From positions 1 to 64,000 of the forward strand of contig NZ_QBKQ01000004.1 in assembly GCF_003054225.1 (NCBI RefSeq): 64,000 bases of DNA, in the 5' to 3' direction. Below the pieces are notes generated by a model that did not search any database, had not been told where the DNA came from, and worked only from the letters and a program-made list of their open reading frames with translations. Shown here piece after piece: positions 45,384-53,588 of the stretch. A program made the position numbers and the translations under genes. Source of the stretch: Christiangramia gaetbulicola. Lineage in GTDB: Bacteria > Bacteroidota > Bacteroidia > Flavobacteriales > Flavobacteriaceae. Position 1 is the first letter of the stretch; every line of letters begins with the position of its first letter.

Positions 45384-46010
45384 ATGTATATGAAGGATGA
45401 GTTAAATAGTCAGAATATTAATATCACCGTGCCGGTTATCATAGGATATGCGGTGCTGGATAAATATCTAAGGCAAAAGTTAGTTGGAGAGATCATTAGC
45501 AAGGAAAGTAATGATGGTAAAAAGTCTAACTATGCCCAGGTTCTGGATGTTAGCATAGGCAAAAGTGATTCTGAAGCTTTTGATCTGTGTATCGAGATCA
45601 ACCTCCAGACCCTTACCAGCTTTTTTAAGAACAAACAGGTAAAGATCTATTTTCATGCTGCTCTGGAACTCGACCGGGAAAATCAACATATCTCCCTGAA
45701 GCATTACGAAATAGATGGTAAGACCAATAATTGGTTAGTAGACCAGGTACTGGAAGCGGTTGTAAACAAGTGGATGTATGATAAATTGAAGAAGAAAATG
45801 AATTTCAACTTATTACCGCATATAGAAGAGAAGATAGGATCTCTAAATGAGAAATTGGAAAACAAGCTGGAAGCAAAAGAAGGAGTTCACCTAATAGGGT
45901 CTTTGGATAAATTCGAGATATCTAATCTTAAAGCAGGAGAAAATGAACTTTGGATTTCTGTAACGGTTACCGGAACAGGAATGGTAGAGCTGGAAAAACT
46001 GGAGCTCTAA
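45384..46010 (+). CDS. DUF4403-like (lipid-binding TULIP-fold) protein, short form
   Basis: A 208-residue soluble protein. It resembles the C-terminal half of DUF4403 proteins, which share the BPI/TULIP lipid-binding fold: alternating strands (VPVIIGYAVLDKYLRQKL; KIYFHAALELD; LWISVTVTGTGMVEL) around an amphipathic helix. No signal peptide is seen, so it may be cytoplasmic. ATG codons at 45384 and 45390 are both possible starts. It is probably co-transcribed with the MgtC-like gene. Confidence 0.6.
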   Translation: MYMKDELNSQNINITVPVIIGYAVLDKYLRQKLVGEIISKESNDGKKSNYAQVLDVSIGKSDSEAFDLCIEINLQTLTSFFKNKQVKIYFHAALELDRENQHISLKHYEIDGKTNNWLVDQVLEAVVNKWMYDKLKKKMNFNLLPHIEEKIGSLNEKLENKLEAKEGVHLIGSLDKFEISNLKAGENELWISVTVTGTGMVELEKLEL

Positions 46011-46031
46011 TCCTGGAATCTAATCTTAAGC

Positions 46032-46074
46032 TGATAATTATCATTATTCTTTAAAAAGGCCAGGGCTATTTTTG
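46032..46074 (+). promoter_or_regulatory. FNR-type box and promoter of hemN
   Basis: The perfect palindrome TGATAATTATCA (46032-46043) is followed after exactly 23 bp by TATTTTTG (46067-46074), an exact TAnnTTTG. The box would centre at about -41.5, as for a class II CRP/FNR activator. The start codon is 17 bp downstream. Confidence 0.85.
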
Positions 46075-46091
46075 ATCTCAAAATCAAGAAT

Positions 46092-47459
46092 ATGTTACCT
46101 TCAAAATTGATCGGGAAATATAACATTCCCGGACCTCGTTACACCAGTTATCCAACCGTACCTTATTGGGACGATAAGCAGTTTTCCTTAAAGGGATGGA
46201 AATCTTCTATTGTGAGAAGTTTTAATGAGAGCAATACTTCTGAAGGTATTAGTTTGTATATACATCTTCCCTTTTGTGAAAGCCTGTGTACCTTTTGTGG
46301 TTGTAATAAAAGGATCACCAAAAATCATGGAGTAGAAATTCCCTATATACGCTCTGTTATCAGGGAATGGGAAATGTATTGTGATCTTTTGGAAAAAAGA
46401 CCTCTTATAAAGGAATTACACCTGGGTGGAGGTACTCCCACCTTTTTTTCCGCGGAAAACCTTAGTTTGCTTATCAATGGAATATTTAGCCTGGCTCGTA
46501 AATCTGAGGATGCCGAATTGAGCTTTGAAGGACATCCCAATAATACAACTTTAGAGCATCTGGAAACCCTGGCAAGTCTTGGCTTTAGCAGGGTAAGTTA
46601 TGGTGTGCAGGATTATAATACAAAAGTACAGCAGGCCATCCATAGAATTCAACCTTTTGATAATGTAAAATCGGCTACTGAAAATGCACGGAAGGCAGGT
46701 TTTTCTTCGGTAGGCCATGATATCATTTTCGGACTTCCTTTTCAAACAAAAGAAGATATTATTCATACTATAAATAGGACCAAGGAATTAATGCCAGATC
46801 GTATTGCCTTTTATAGTTATGCCCATGTTCCGTGGATCAAAGGAAATGGTCAGAGAGGTTTTAAGGATGAGGATCTTCCTGGGGCAGAGGAAAAAAGAGA
46901 GCAATACGAAACCGGAAAGCAGATGTTGCTGGAGGCAGGATATGTAGAAATAGGGATGGACCATTTCGCCTTAAGATCTGATAGTCTCTTCAGGTCTGTA
47001 GAGAATAAAACCATACACCGCAATTTTATGGGGTATACCAGCTCTAAAACCCAGGCGATGATTGGCCTTGGAGTTTCAGCTATTAGTGACAGCTGGTATG
47101 GATTTGCTCAAAACGTGAAGGGAGTAGAAGAATATGAAAAACTAGTTAATGACGGAATCTTCCCTGTATTCCGCGGACATCTTTTAACAGAGGAAGATCT
47201 TATCATTAGAAAACATATTCTTAACCTCATGTGTAAATTTAAAACCTCATGGTATACCCGTCATGAATTTTTTACCGGGTTGCCAGATGTTTTGATCAGT
47301 TTAAGGGAAATGCAAAATGATGGCCTCATCGAAATAGACAGTAATTACCTGGTGGTAACCGAAAAGGGGAGGCCGTTCGTGAGGAATATCTGTATGGCTT
47401 TTGATCTTAGGCTGCAGAGGAATAAACCTGAAACCAAATTATTTTCAATGACGGTTTAA
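46092..47459 (+). CDS. hemN: Oxygen-independent coproporphyrinogen III oxidase
   Basis: A 455-residue radical-SAM enzyme that makes protoporphyrinogen IX from coproporphyrinogen III without oxygen. The 4Fe-4S/SAM motif is CESLCTFCGC (Cys62, Cys66, Cys69, plus Cys71), preceded by YIHLPFC; GGGTPTF follows at about residue 117, and the C-terminal HemN domain (RGHLLTEEDLIIR) is present. These mark true HemN rather than HemW. An FNR-type box upstream fits induction at low oxygen, which would supply haem for the cbb3 oxidase encoded at 63 kb. It converges with the LuxR-type gene. Confidence 0.95.
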   Translation: MLPSKLIGKYNIPGPRYTSYPTVPYWDDKQFSLKGWKSSIVRSFNESNTSEGISLYIHLPFCESLCTFCGCNKRITKNHGVEIPYIRSVIREWEMYCDLLEKRPLIKELHLGGGTPTFFSAENLSLLINGIFSLARKSEDAELSFEGHPNNTTLEHLETLASLGFSRVSYGVQDYNTKVQQAIHRIQPFDNVKSATENARKAGFSSVGHDIIFGLPFQTKEDIIHTINRTKELMPDRIAFYSYAHVPWIKGNGQRGFKDEDLPGAEEKREQYETGKQMLLEAGYVEIGMDHFALRSDSLFRSVENKTIHRNFMGYTSSKTQAMIGLGVSAISDSWYGFAQNVKGVEEYEKLVNDGIFPVFRGHLLTEEDLIIRKHILNLMCKFKTSWYTRHEFFTGLPDVLISLREMQNDGLIEIDSNYLVVTEKGRPFVRNICMAFDLRLQRNKPETKLFSMTV

Positions 47460-47500
47460 TATTCAACTTGTTTTGGTTATTAAATCAGGAAACTTTTGAG

Positions 47501-48259
47501 TCACTTCATATCAAAAGCATTCACATATTTACTTACGTCTGCAATAGACTTAATATTGAGTTTCTTTTTGATATTTTTCCAGTGTGTCCTCAGGGTTTCT
47601 ATGGAAATGAACAACTTATCGGCGACTTCCTGCTGCCTGAAACCCCTTGAAAAGATTACCATGATCTCCTTTTCTCTTTTGGTAAGTTTAGAATATTTAG
47701 AAATATTAGACTTTATAAAATCGTTTTCTTCGATGACATGACCAATAGATAAAAGCGTACTTGTAATATCCTGCGAGGGCCTTTTTATCTTAATTATGGA
47801 ATTGCCTTCTTCATCTACTCCTTCAAAAAGTATTTTGATTCTGGTGTTGTTCTTGGAATAGTCCCTATTGCCGTTTAACCACTGCCTGGCCTCATTTTCA
47901 GTTGCGAAATGCAGGGGATGAATAACAGAATTATCTTCTTCAAAATAATTCATAACGCTTAAGTGTACGAGAACGTCTTTTCCTACGACAAAAGCCACTT
48001 TTTCATTTCCAAAATTTACACAGGGGATATTCACATTTTCTTCGATCCACAAATGTGTCTCTAAATTTATTGGTAACTGAAAATTCTGCTGTAGCCAAAG
48101 TGTTTTGGAAGGACGATATTTCTCATATAGTCCAATGAATTCTACAAACTCCTCCTTCAATTTGGAGTAGCATTTTGGAGACTTTTTCCAAAATTGGACA
48201 AAGCAATCATTTTCTTTTTCAAAATTTATTTGAAGAAATTTACTTTCGTAAAGAATCAT
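47501..48259 (-). CDS. LuxR-type transcription regulator with unidentified N-terminal domain
   Basis: A 252-residue regulator. The C-terminal LuxR HTH covers about residues 185-250 (LTKREKEIMVIFSRGFRQQEVADKL, recognition helix ISIETLRTHWKNIKKKL). The N-terminal 170 residues look like a PAS-like mixed alpha/beta domain with no receiver Asp pocket. It converges with hemN (gap 41 bp) and diverges from deoC across 284 bp. That gap holds the deoC FNR box but no such box facing this gene. Confidence 0.85.
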   Translation of the reverse strand: MILYESKFLQINFEKENDCFVQFWKKSPKCYSKLKEEFVEFIGLYEKYRPSKTLWLQQNFQLPINLETHLWIEENVNIPCVNFGNEKVAFVVGKDVLVHLSVMNYFEEDNSVIHPLHFATENEARQWLNGNRDYSKNNTRIKILFEGVDEEGNSIIKIKRPSQDITSTLLSIGHVIEENDFIKSNISKYSKLTKREKEIMVIFSRGFRQQEVADKLFISIETLRTHWKNIKKKLNIKSIADVSKYVNAFDMK

Positions 48260-48439
48260 TGCGTTTCCATATTTAACCGTATTTCCGGAAGGTAAAGCTT
48301 AAATAATAAATAGTATTGAAAAATACAAATGTTTTAGCAAATGGGAATAATACTGAACAAAATTTTCGAGTTACAATGTTTTAATAATGTTCAGGAAAGT
48401 TCAGTGATGGGATTTTGAAGAGCCAAATTTCAGGTTGAG

Positions 48440-48482
48440 TGATAATAGTCATATTTAAGAGCATATAGAGGCTATAATTTTG
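48440..48482 (+). promoter_or_regulatory. FNR-type box and promoter of deoC-deoD
   Basis: TGATAATAGTCA (48440-48451) is followed after exactly 23 bp by TAATTTTG (48475-48482), an exact TAnnTTTG. The spacing is identical to that at hemN and the cbb3 genes. The leader to deoC is about 55 nt. Confidence 0.82.
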
Positions 48483-48543
48483 AACAGGTTCCCGGTCATC
48501 CTTTTTAAAGCCTTAATTTTAAAGACCGGAAAAACAATTTTTT

Positions 48544-49191
48544 ATGAAAGATTTGAAGAATTATATAGATCATACCTTACTGGCTGCAACTGCTACAGAG
48601 TCTCAGATCAGGAATTTATGCGAGGAGGCAAAAGAGCATGGATTTTATGCCGTTTGCGTCAACAGCAGTTATGTTGCCCTGGCCAAAAACTTTCTGAAAG
48701 ATTCGGAAGTAAAACTTGCAGCGACCATAGGTTTTCCGCTAGGCGCAGCTTCAGCCTCTTCAAAAATTCAGGAAGCGAAAAAGGCCGTTCTAGATGGAGC
48801 AGGAGAGATCGATATGGTTATAAATATTGGCTTTTTTAAAGATAGAAAGTATGATGAGGTTAAGTCTGAAATCCAGGAAATAAAAAAAACCATAGGGAAT
48901 AACCTTCTTAAGGTCATCATCGAAACCTGTTATTTGACCGATGATGAAATAGAAAAAGTCAGCGAATTGGTGATGCAGGCAGGAGCAGATTACGTGAAAA
49001 CCTCTACAGGTTTTGGAACTCGCGGGGCCAGCCTTAAAGACGTTCAGATCATGAAGAAGGTTGTGGGAGATAAGATAAAGATCAAAGCATCTGGAGGCAT
49101 AAGAGACGCTGAAACCGCCCGGCAATATATAGAACTTGGCGTTTCCAGGATTGGAACTTCATCGGGTATTAAAATCATTTCTAATAAATAA
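48544..49191 (+). CDS. deoC: Deoxyribose-phosphate aldolase
   Basis: A 215-residue class I aldolase that splits 2-deoxyribose-5-phosphate into acetaldehyde and glyceraldehyde-3-phosphate. It starts with the family segment YIDHTLL. The Schiff-base lysine is Lys152 in YVKTSTGFGTRGA, and a second conserved Lys is in KIKASGGIRD. It is 9 bp before the purine nucleoside phosphorylase gene, so the pair salvages deoxynucleosides. The FNR-type promoter suggests use of deoxyribose as a fermentable carbon source when oxygen is low. Confidence 0.96.
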   Translation: MKDLKNYIDHTLLAATATESQIRNLCEEAKEHGFYAVCVNSSYVALAKNFLKDSEVKLAATIGFPLGAASASSKIQEAKKAVLDGAGEIDMVINIGFFKDRKYDEVKSEIQEIKKTIGNNLLKVIIETCYLTDDEIEKVSELVMQAGADYVKTSTGFGTRGASLKDVQIMKKVVGDKIKIKASGGIRDAETARQYIELGVSRIGTSSGIKIISNK

Positions 49192-49200
49192 ATCCAGGTT

Positions 49201-49899
49201 ATGAGTATTCATATTGAAGCAAAAAAAGGAGAAATAGCAGAAACAGTTTTACTCCCCGGAGATCCTTTGCGAGCAAAATGGATCGCAGAAACCTTTCTTG
49301 AAGATAGTGTTTGCTATAATGATATCAGGGGAATGCTCGGTTATACGGGGACTTATAAAGGCAGGAGGGTTTCTGTCCAGGGCACCGGAATGGGAATTCC
49401 CTCGGCCATGATCTATTGTCATGAACTCATAAAGGAATATGGGGTGAAGACCCTGATTAGGGTTGGAAGTGCCGGAGCATTTCAACCAGACCTTAAATTA
49501 ATGGATATCGTTATCGCGATGTCTGCTTCCACAAATTCATCGGCGAACCGGGATATTTTTAATGGAGCCGACTATGCACCTACGGCAAATTTTGATCTTT
49601 TGATGAAAGCTGTAGAGTATGCCCAGGAAAATCAAATTGATTTTACGGCAGGGAATGTTCTTTCATCTGATATTTTCTACGACGATGATCCCGATTATTA
49701 TAAGAAATGGGCAAAATATGGTGTTCTTTGTGCTGAAATGGAAACTGCCGGGATTTATACCCTTGCGGCCAAATTCGGGGTGAAGGCTTTATCTATACTC
49801 ACAATTTCAGATTCACTGGTGAACGGTGAAGAAGTTTCTTCAGAAATAAGAGAGAAAAAGTTAAGCGAAATGGTAAAGATCGCACTCAACACCTTTTAA
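49201..49899 (+). CDS. deoD: Purine-nucleoside phosphorylase, DeoD type
   Basis: A 232-residue hexameric-type phosphorylase that converts purine (deoxy)nucleosides and phosphate to free base and (deoxy)ribose-1-phosphate. Motifs are [18 protein letters not shown] near the start, [20 protein letters not shown] and [17 protein letters not shown], with the conserved Asp in ISDSLVNGE. It works with DeoC; no phosphopentomutase gene lies beside them. It converges with the DUF6544-like gene, leaving a gap of 2 bp. Confidence 0.95.
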   Translation: MSIHIEAKKGEIAETVLLPGDPLRAKWIAETFLEDSVCYNDIRGMLGYTGTYKGRRVSVQGTGMGIPSAMIYCHELIKEYGVKTLIRVGSAGAFQPDLKLMDIVIAMSASTNSSANRDIFNGADYAPTANFDLLMKAVEYAQENQIDFTAGNVLSSDIFYDDDPDYYKKWAKYGVLCAEMETAGIYTLAAKFGVKALSILTISDSLVNGEEVSSEIREKKLSEMVKIALNTF

Positions 49900-49901
49900 G
49901 A

Positions 49902-50984
49902 TTAACCGTGTAGATTGTATTTTACTTTCTGTAGCTCAAATTTTCCATACACGAAATCATCCTCGGGATAATGCCATATGGCTTCCCCGTAACTAGCTAA
50001 ATTGTATCCATCAAAGTTTGCGTAACCGCCGACCGGTGTAGAGAACATGAACTGCTTGTTCACATCTACCGAATACCGGTCGTTAGAGAAAAAGTTGATG
50101 AGCTGTCCCTTTTCGTTGAACTCCAGCAGGGCAGAAACCATCTTTCCGTTATTTGAGAATTTCACTCTTACGGTATTGTCGCCGATTTCTTCCCAGCTGA
50201 ATTTTTTGTCTATAAGTGCGCCAGGTGCAAAAATGCAAATATCATTTAGCCAGGTAACCATTTCAGAGATCAGCAATTCCATGGATTGAATGTCTACTAC
50301 TTTAAAAATAGAAAACGGTTTTATAACCATACTGGCGATGGTGCCGGTATACTTATGGTAGCCTTTTGTTGGTATTCCCCTGAATATGGCTTTCATGAAA
50401 AAATACCTTGCCGGTGATTTAATGGTATTCAACTGTTCAGACCTAAACCTGAACCATTTCTTATTCTTTTCCCTCATTTCCCCGGAAAATTTCAATTGGA
50501 AATTTTCAATTTTTGACTTTCCGAGAAAACCTGACGAACGAATGTATTTTTGCACGAGAACGGGAAGAGCCTGCAGGTCTTTTTCTTCAATGGTCTGGCT
50601 CACTCCGGTATTGGCTAAAATAGCTTTTACCTTGTCTTCCTTGTACTTGTTTTCAAATTTCCATCCGGCCATAGAGAGTATCGCCACAACCAGAATTATC
50701 AAATTGAAAATAGATCCAAACTTAGCCTCCTCCCAGTTGAGAATAATAAGCACTTGAGAAGTTATGATCACAGGGATGGAAATAAGTATCCAGGCTGGTT
50801 TTCTTAACAGGAATAGAACAATAGTGACGAGCAGTAGAATAGATACCAGTAACCACAAAATACCCTGGGTTGTTGAGATCATTCTTGATCCCGGAGTGAC
50901 TTCTATCCATTGGTTTGCCTTTGCGAATCCAATTAAGTGAATTAGCAAATGCAGAAAAAGTATCACTATAAACAGGATTCTCAT
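49902..50984 (-). CDS. DUF6544-like membrane protein
   Basis: A 360-residue protein with three or four N-terminal spans (about residues 3-22, 40-60, 67-85, 90-108) and a soluble C-terminal domain with LPVLVQKYIRSSGFLG, the FRSEQ segment and a late GYNLASYGEAIWHYPEDDF. This resembles the DUF6544 family, whose role is unknown. It follows the universal stress gene on the same strand after 50 bp and may share its FNR-type promoter. Confidence 0.7.
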   Translation of the reverse strand: MRILFIVILFLHLLIHLIGFAKANQWIEVTPGSRMISTTQGILWLLVSILLLVTIVLFLLRKPAWILISIPVIITSQVLIILNWEEAKFGSIFNLIILVVAILSMAGWKFENKYKEDKVKAILANTGVSQTIEEKDLQALPVLVQKYIRSSGFLGKSKIENFQLKFSGEMREKNKKWFRFRSEQLNTIKSPARYFFMKAIFRGIPTKGYHKYTGTIASMVIKPFSIFKVVDIQSMELLISEMVTWLNDICIFAPGALIDKKFSWEEIGDNTVRVKFSNNGKMVSALLEFNEKGQLINFFSNDRYSVDVNKQFMFSTPVGGYANFDGYNLASYGEAIWHYPEDDFVYGKFELQKVKYNLHG

Positions 50985-51034
50985 AGCAATTGGAATTAAA
51001 AGTCAACAGATGCTTTTTCTGTAAAGACCTGAAG

Positions 51035-51868
51035 TTAGATCTTAAAGGTCACCACCGGTATATCAGCATGGTTGGCAACATCCTCTCCAATACTGCCGTA
51101 GAAGAAATGACCCAGGCCTTTTCTACCATGCGTTGGAATGCCTATAGCATCTATATCATGTTCATTACAGTAATTATAGATTCCTTTCTCTGCGGTATAA
51201 TCATCATAAAAAATGACATCATCCTGGAATTTCTTATTGTCCATTCCAACATCTACAAGAAAATTATAGGCCTTTAATTCCATTTCTTTAGTGCTCATAA
51301 ATTTCTCGGGAATATTGATGAAAAGTATCTTGGGTGTTACATTGAATACCTTGAAAAAGTTTCTGGCTCTCATGAAAGAAGTTAACGTGTCCAGAGCAAA
51401 ATCTGTAACAAATACCGCTTTCTCTATTTTAAAATCGGTAATCTTTTGTTTGATCACAAGTACCGGAATATTAGATGTTCTAACCACCTTTTCGGTATTA
51501 GAACCAACAAAGACTTCCTTGACTCCGGCACTTCCATGAGATCCCATTACAATTAGATCTGCCTCGTATTCCTGAGCAACTTCATTGATCTCGTTAAATA
51601 CTTTATGAGATTTCACCGCCTGGCTAACATCGATACCTTTTAGATAATCTTTATCCAGAAATTTATCAAACCGCTGTTTGGTAAGCTTCATAAAATAGAT
51701 GGCGTTAAAAACTTCCTGTTGCTCATCTTTAGTAAGATAAGATTCATTTAGCCCCATCATATGGACTACAATAATTTCAGCATCCTGTTTTTTAGCGATG
51801 CTGGCAGCTACTTCGAGGGCATATTCAGAATGTTCTGAAAAATCTACGGGTACAAGGATAGTTTTCAT
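51035..51868 (-). CDS. Universal stress protein, tandem UspA domains
   Basis: A 277-residue protein with two Usp domains. The first starts MKTILVPVDFSEHSEYALEVA and ends in VMGSHGSAGVKEVFVGSNTEKVVR, a complete ATP-binding G-2x-G-9x-G(S/T) pattern; the second ends GIPTHGRKGLGHFFYGS. I chose the ATG at 51868, since a TTG at 51895 lies inside the promoter. Such proteins support survival under low oxygen or energy limitation. The FNR-type box at 51924-51935 supports that role here. Confidence 0.92.
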   Translation of the reverse strand: MKTILVPVDFSEHSEYALEVAASIAKKQDAEIIVVHMMGLNESYLTKDEQQEVFNAIYFMKLTKQRFDKFLDKDYLKGIDVSQAVKSHKVFNEINEVAQEYEADLIVMGSHGSAGVKEVFVGSNTEKVVRTSNIPVLVIKQKITDFKIEKAVFVTDFALDTLTSFMRARNFFKVFNVTPKILFINIPEKFMSTKEMELKAYNFLVDVGMDNKKFQDDVIFYDDYTAEKGIYNYCNEHDIDAIGIPTHGRKGLGHFFYGSIGEDVANHADIPVVTFKI

Positions 51869-51892
51869 GATCAAGGTTTTATCTTCTAAATT

Positions 51893-51935
51893 CAAATCTA
51901 TGATTCGTAATGCTTAAAAAACATGACATAAATCA
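51893..51935 (-). promoter_or_regulatory. FNR-type box and promoter of the usp gene at 51035-51868
   Basis: The box 51924-51935 reads TGATTTATGTCA on the minus strand, then exactly 23 bp later TAGATTTG (51900-51893), an exact TAnnTTTG. It is the same geometry as at hemN. Confidence 0.82.
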
Positions 51936-52017
51936 TTAATTTAAAGATAAGTAGCGTGGTTTTTAGCGAATCCTTAAGAGGGTTTTGAATTTCTTATAGC
52001 TAAATTGTAAAGAAAAA

Positions 52018-52242
52018 ATGAAGCTTACAGGAATTGGATATCTTATCATTACAACCGCTGTTCTGGTTTTATTATCTGTGCTTGCTTCCCTTAATTTTCC
52101 ATTCGGGCTGGTGTTCTATGTTATGTGTTTTGGGCAGCTTCTACTTTTATTTACGGTATATAAAGTACTTACAGACGATTACCATACAGATAAGACTTTT
52201 GAAGACGGGTATGAAGATCATTCTCCGGGGACGGGAGAGTAA
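52018..52242 (+). CDS. Small two-span membrane protein, unknown
   Basis: A 74-residue protein with two hydrophobic helices (about residues 5-24 and 28-50) and an acidic C-terminal tail with DDYHTDKTFEDGYEDH. It lies 67 bp upstream of the PAS kinase gene on the same strand, so the three genes up to 54632 may form an operon. I looked for an FNR-type box in front of it and found none. Confidence 0.65.
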   Translation: MKLTGIGYLIITTAVLVLLSVLASLNFPFGLVFYVMCFGQLLLLFTVYKVLTDDYHTDKTFEDGYEDHSPGTGE

Positions 52243-52309
52243 ATCTGTCTTAAATCATGTTTTTTCTAAAAAAGATTTTACCTTTAGTTGCTATTAAACA
52301 AAACTTAAT

Positions 52310-53560
52310 TTGCGAGATTCTTTTTTAGATAATACAGATGCTTTCAACCTTTTATTTCAATCGGCATCAGAAGGTATCATTGTGGTGAATTCAGATCAGA
52401 TCGTGGTTGCTGCAAATACAGCCGCAGAACAGATGTTTGGGTACAGCACGGGCGAACTCAACAATCAGCATCTCGATCTTCTTATTCCAAAGAAATATCA
52501 CCATAACCATCATAAGCATTTTAATAAGTTCCTGGACCATAGTGAAAAGCGGCAAATGGGACATGGTCGTGACCTGCACGGGGTTAAAAAGGACGGTTCC
52601 TTATTTCCTGTAGAAGCCGGGCTAAACCCTTTCAAGATGAATGGGAAAGAATACGTGATGTCTTTGATAATAGATATCACCGTTAGAAAAGCTACTCAGA
52701 AGCAGATCGAAGAACTTAATAACCGCCTGGAAGACAAGATCAAAATAAGGACGCAGGAGTTGAGGGAAAGCATAGATAATTTGCAGAAATTGAACCTTGA
52801 CCTTGAAGATGAGATCCAGAAAAGAAAGAAGGCTGAAAAAAAGATCAAGGATGCACTGCAGAAGGAGAAGGAATTAAGTGAATTGAAGACTAAATTTCTA
52901 TCCCTGGTATCCCATGAGTTTAAAACTCCCTTGAGTGGGATCCTTACCTCGGCAACTTTAGCTGAAAAATATACCAAAGCAGAGCAGCAGGAGAAAAGAG
53001 AAAAACATTTACTTACCATTCGCAACAAAGTTCATTACCTCAATAATATTCTTAATGACTTTTTATCTATCGAACGCCTGGATAGCGGTAGGGGACAATA
53101 TAAATTTGCTCCTTTCAGACTAAGGAGACTTATTAACGAAGTGATCTATAATGCGAATATTACCCTTAAGGACGGGCAGGAGATCGCCTATCCAAAAGAT
53201 ATAGAAGATATCGAGCTTTATATGGATGAAAAGATCCTTGAGCTTATTTTGTCGAATCTGCTGGGGAATGCGATAAAATATTCTCCGGAAAACACCCTGA
53301 TTAATTTTTGGGTCGAATTTGAAGGAGAATTCATTGTTTTTGAAGTTGAAGATCAGGGAAGGGGAATCCCTGAAAAAGATCAGAAGCATATTTTTGAAAG
53401 ATATTTCAGGGCAGAAAATGCCTTACTGGACCAGGGAACCGGGATTGGTTTGAATATTGCCAAAACTCATTTAGAGAATCTCGGAGGGACCATTAAATTT
53501 GAAAGTAAAGAGAACGAAGGGACCACTTTTACTATTAAGGTTCCTGTGAATAAATCATAA
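52310..53560 (+). CDS. PAS-domain sensor histidine kinase, FixL-like (soluble)
   Basis: A 416-residue kinase without membrane spans. A PAS domain (about residues 8-125), a charged coiled coil (130-195), a HisKA domain with phospho-acceptor His202 in VSHEFKTPLSG and a HATPase domain (NLLGNAIKYSP, EDQGRGIP, GTGIGLNIA) are all present. The PAS segment aligns with the FixL haem pocket: Y-x3-His67 matches the proximal His200 of Bradyrhizobium FixL, and Arg87 in MGHGR, 20 residues later, matches Arg220. Haem and oxygen binding are therefore plausible but not proven, since non-haem PAS domains can share these residues. The TTG start at 52310 is needed for an intact PAS domain. The response regulator follows 28 bp later. 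Confidence 0.85.
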   Translation: MRDSFLDNTDAFNLLFQSASEGIIVVNSDQIVVAANTAAEQMFGYSTGELNNQHLDLLIPKKYHHNHHKHFNKFLDHSEKRQMGHGRDLHGVKKDGSLFPVEAGLNPFKMNGKEYVMSLIIDITVRKATQKQIEELNNRLEDKIKIRTQELRESIDNLQKLNLDLEDEIQKRKKAEKKIKDALQKEKELSELKTKFLSLVSHEFKTPLSGILTSATLAEKYTKAEQQEKREKHLLTIRNKVHYLNNILNDFLSIERLDSGRGQYKFAPFRLRRLINEVIYNANITLKDGQEIAYPKDIEDIELYMDEKILELILSNLLGNAIKYSPENTLINFWVEFEGEFIVFEVEDQGRGIPEKDQKHIFERYFRAENALLDQGTGIGLNIAKTHLENLGGTIKFESKENEGTTFTIKVPVNKS

Positions 53561-53588
53561 AATCGGGAGACTAATTTTAGATAGCCTT

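Noticed and set aside
48480-48839. 119-codon plus-strand frame overlapping deoC
   Set aside because: It runs through the deoC promoter leader and 5' coding region in another frame, with a low-complexity basic end.
51936-52017. FNR-type box in front of the small membrane protein/PAS kinase/regulator genes
   Set aside because: I looked for TGAY-N4-RTCA with the 23-bp spacing and found neither a box nor a good -7 element, so autoregulation is not supported.
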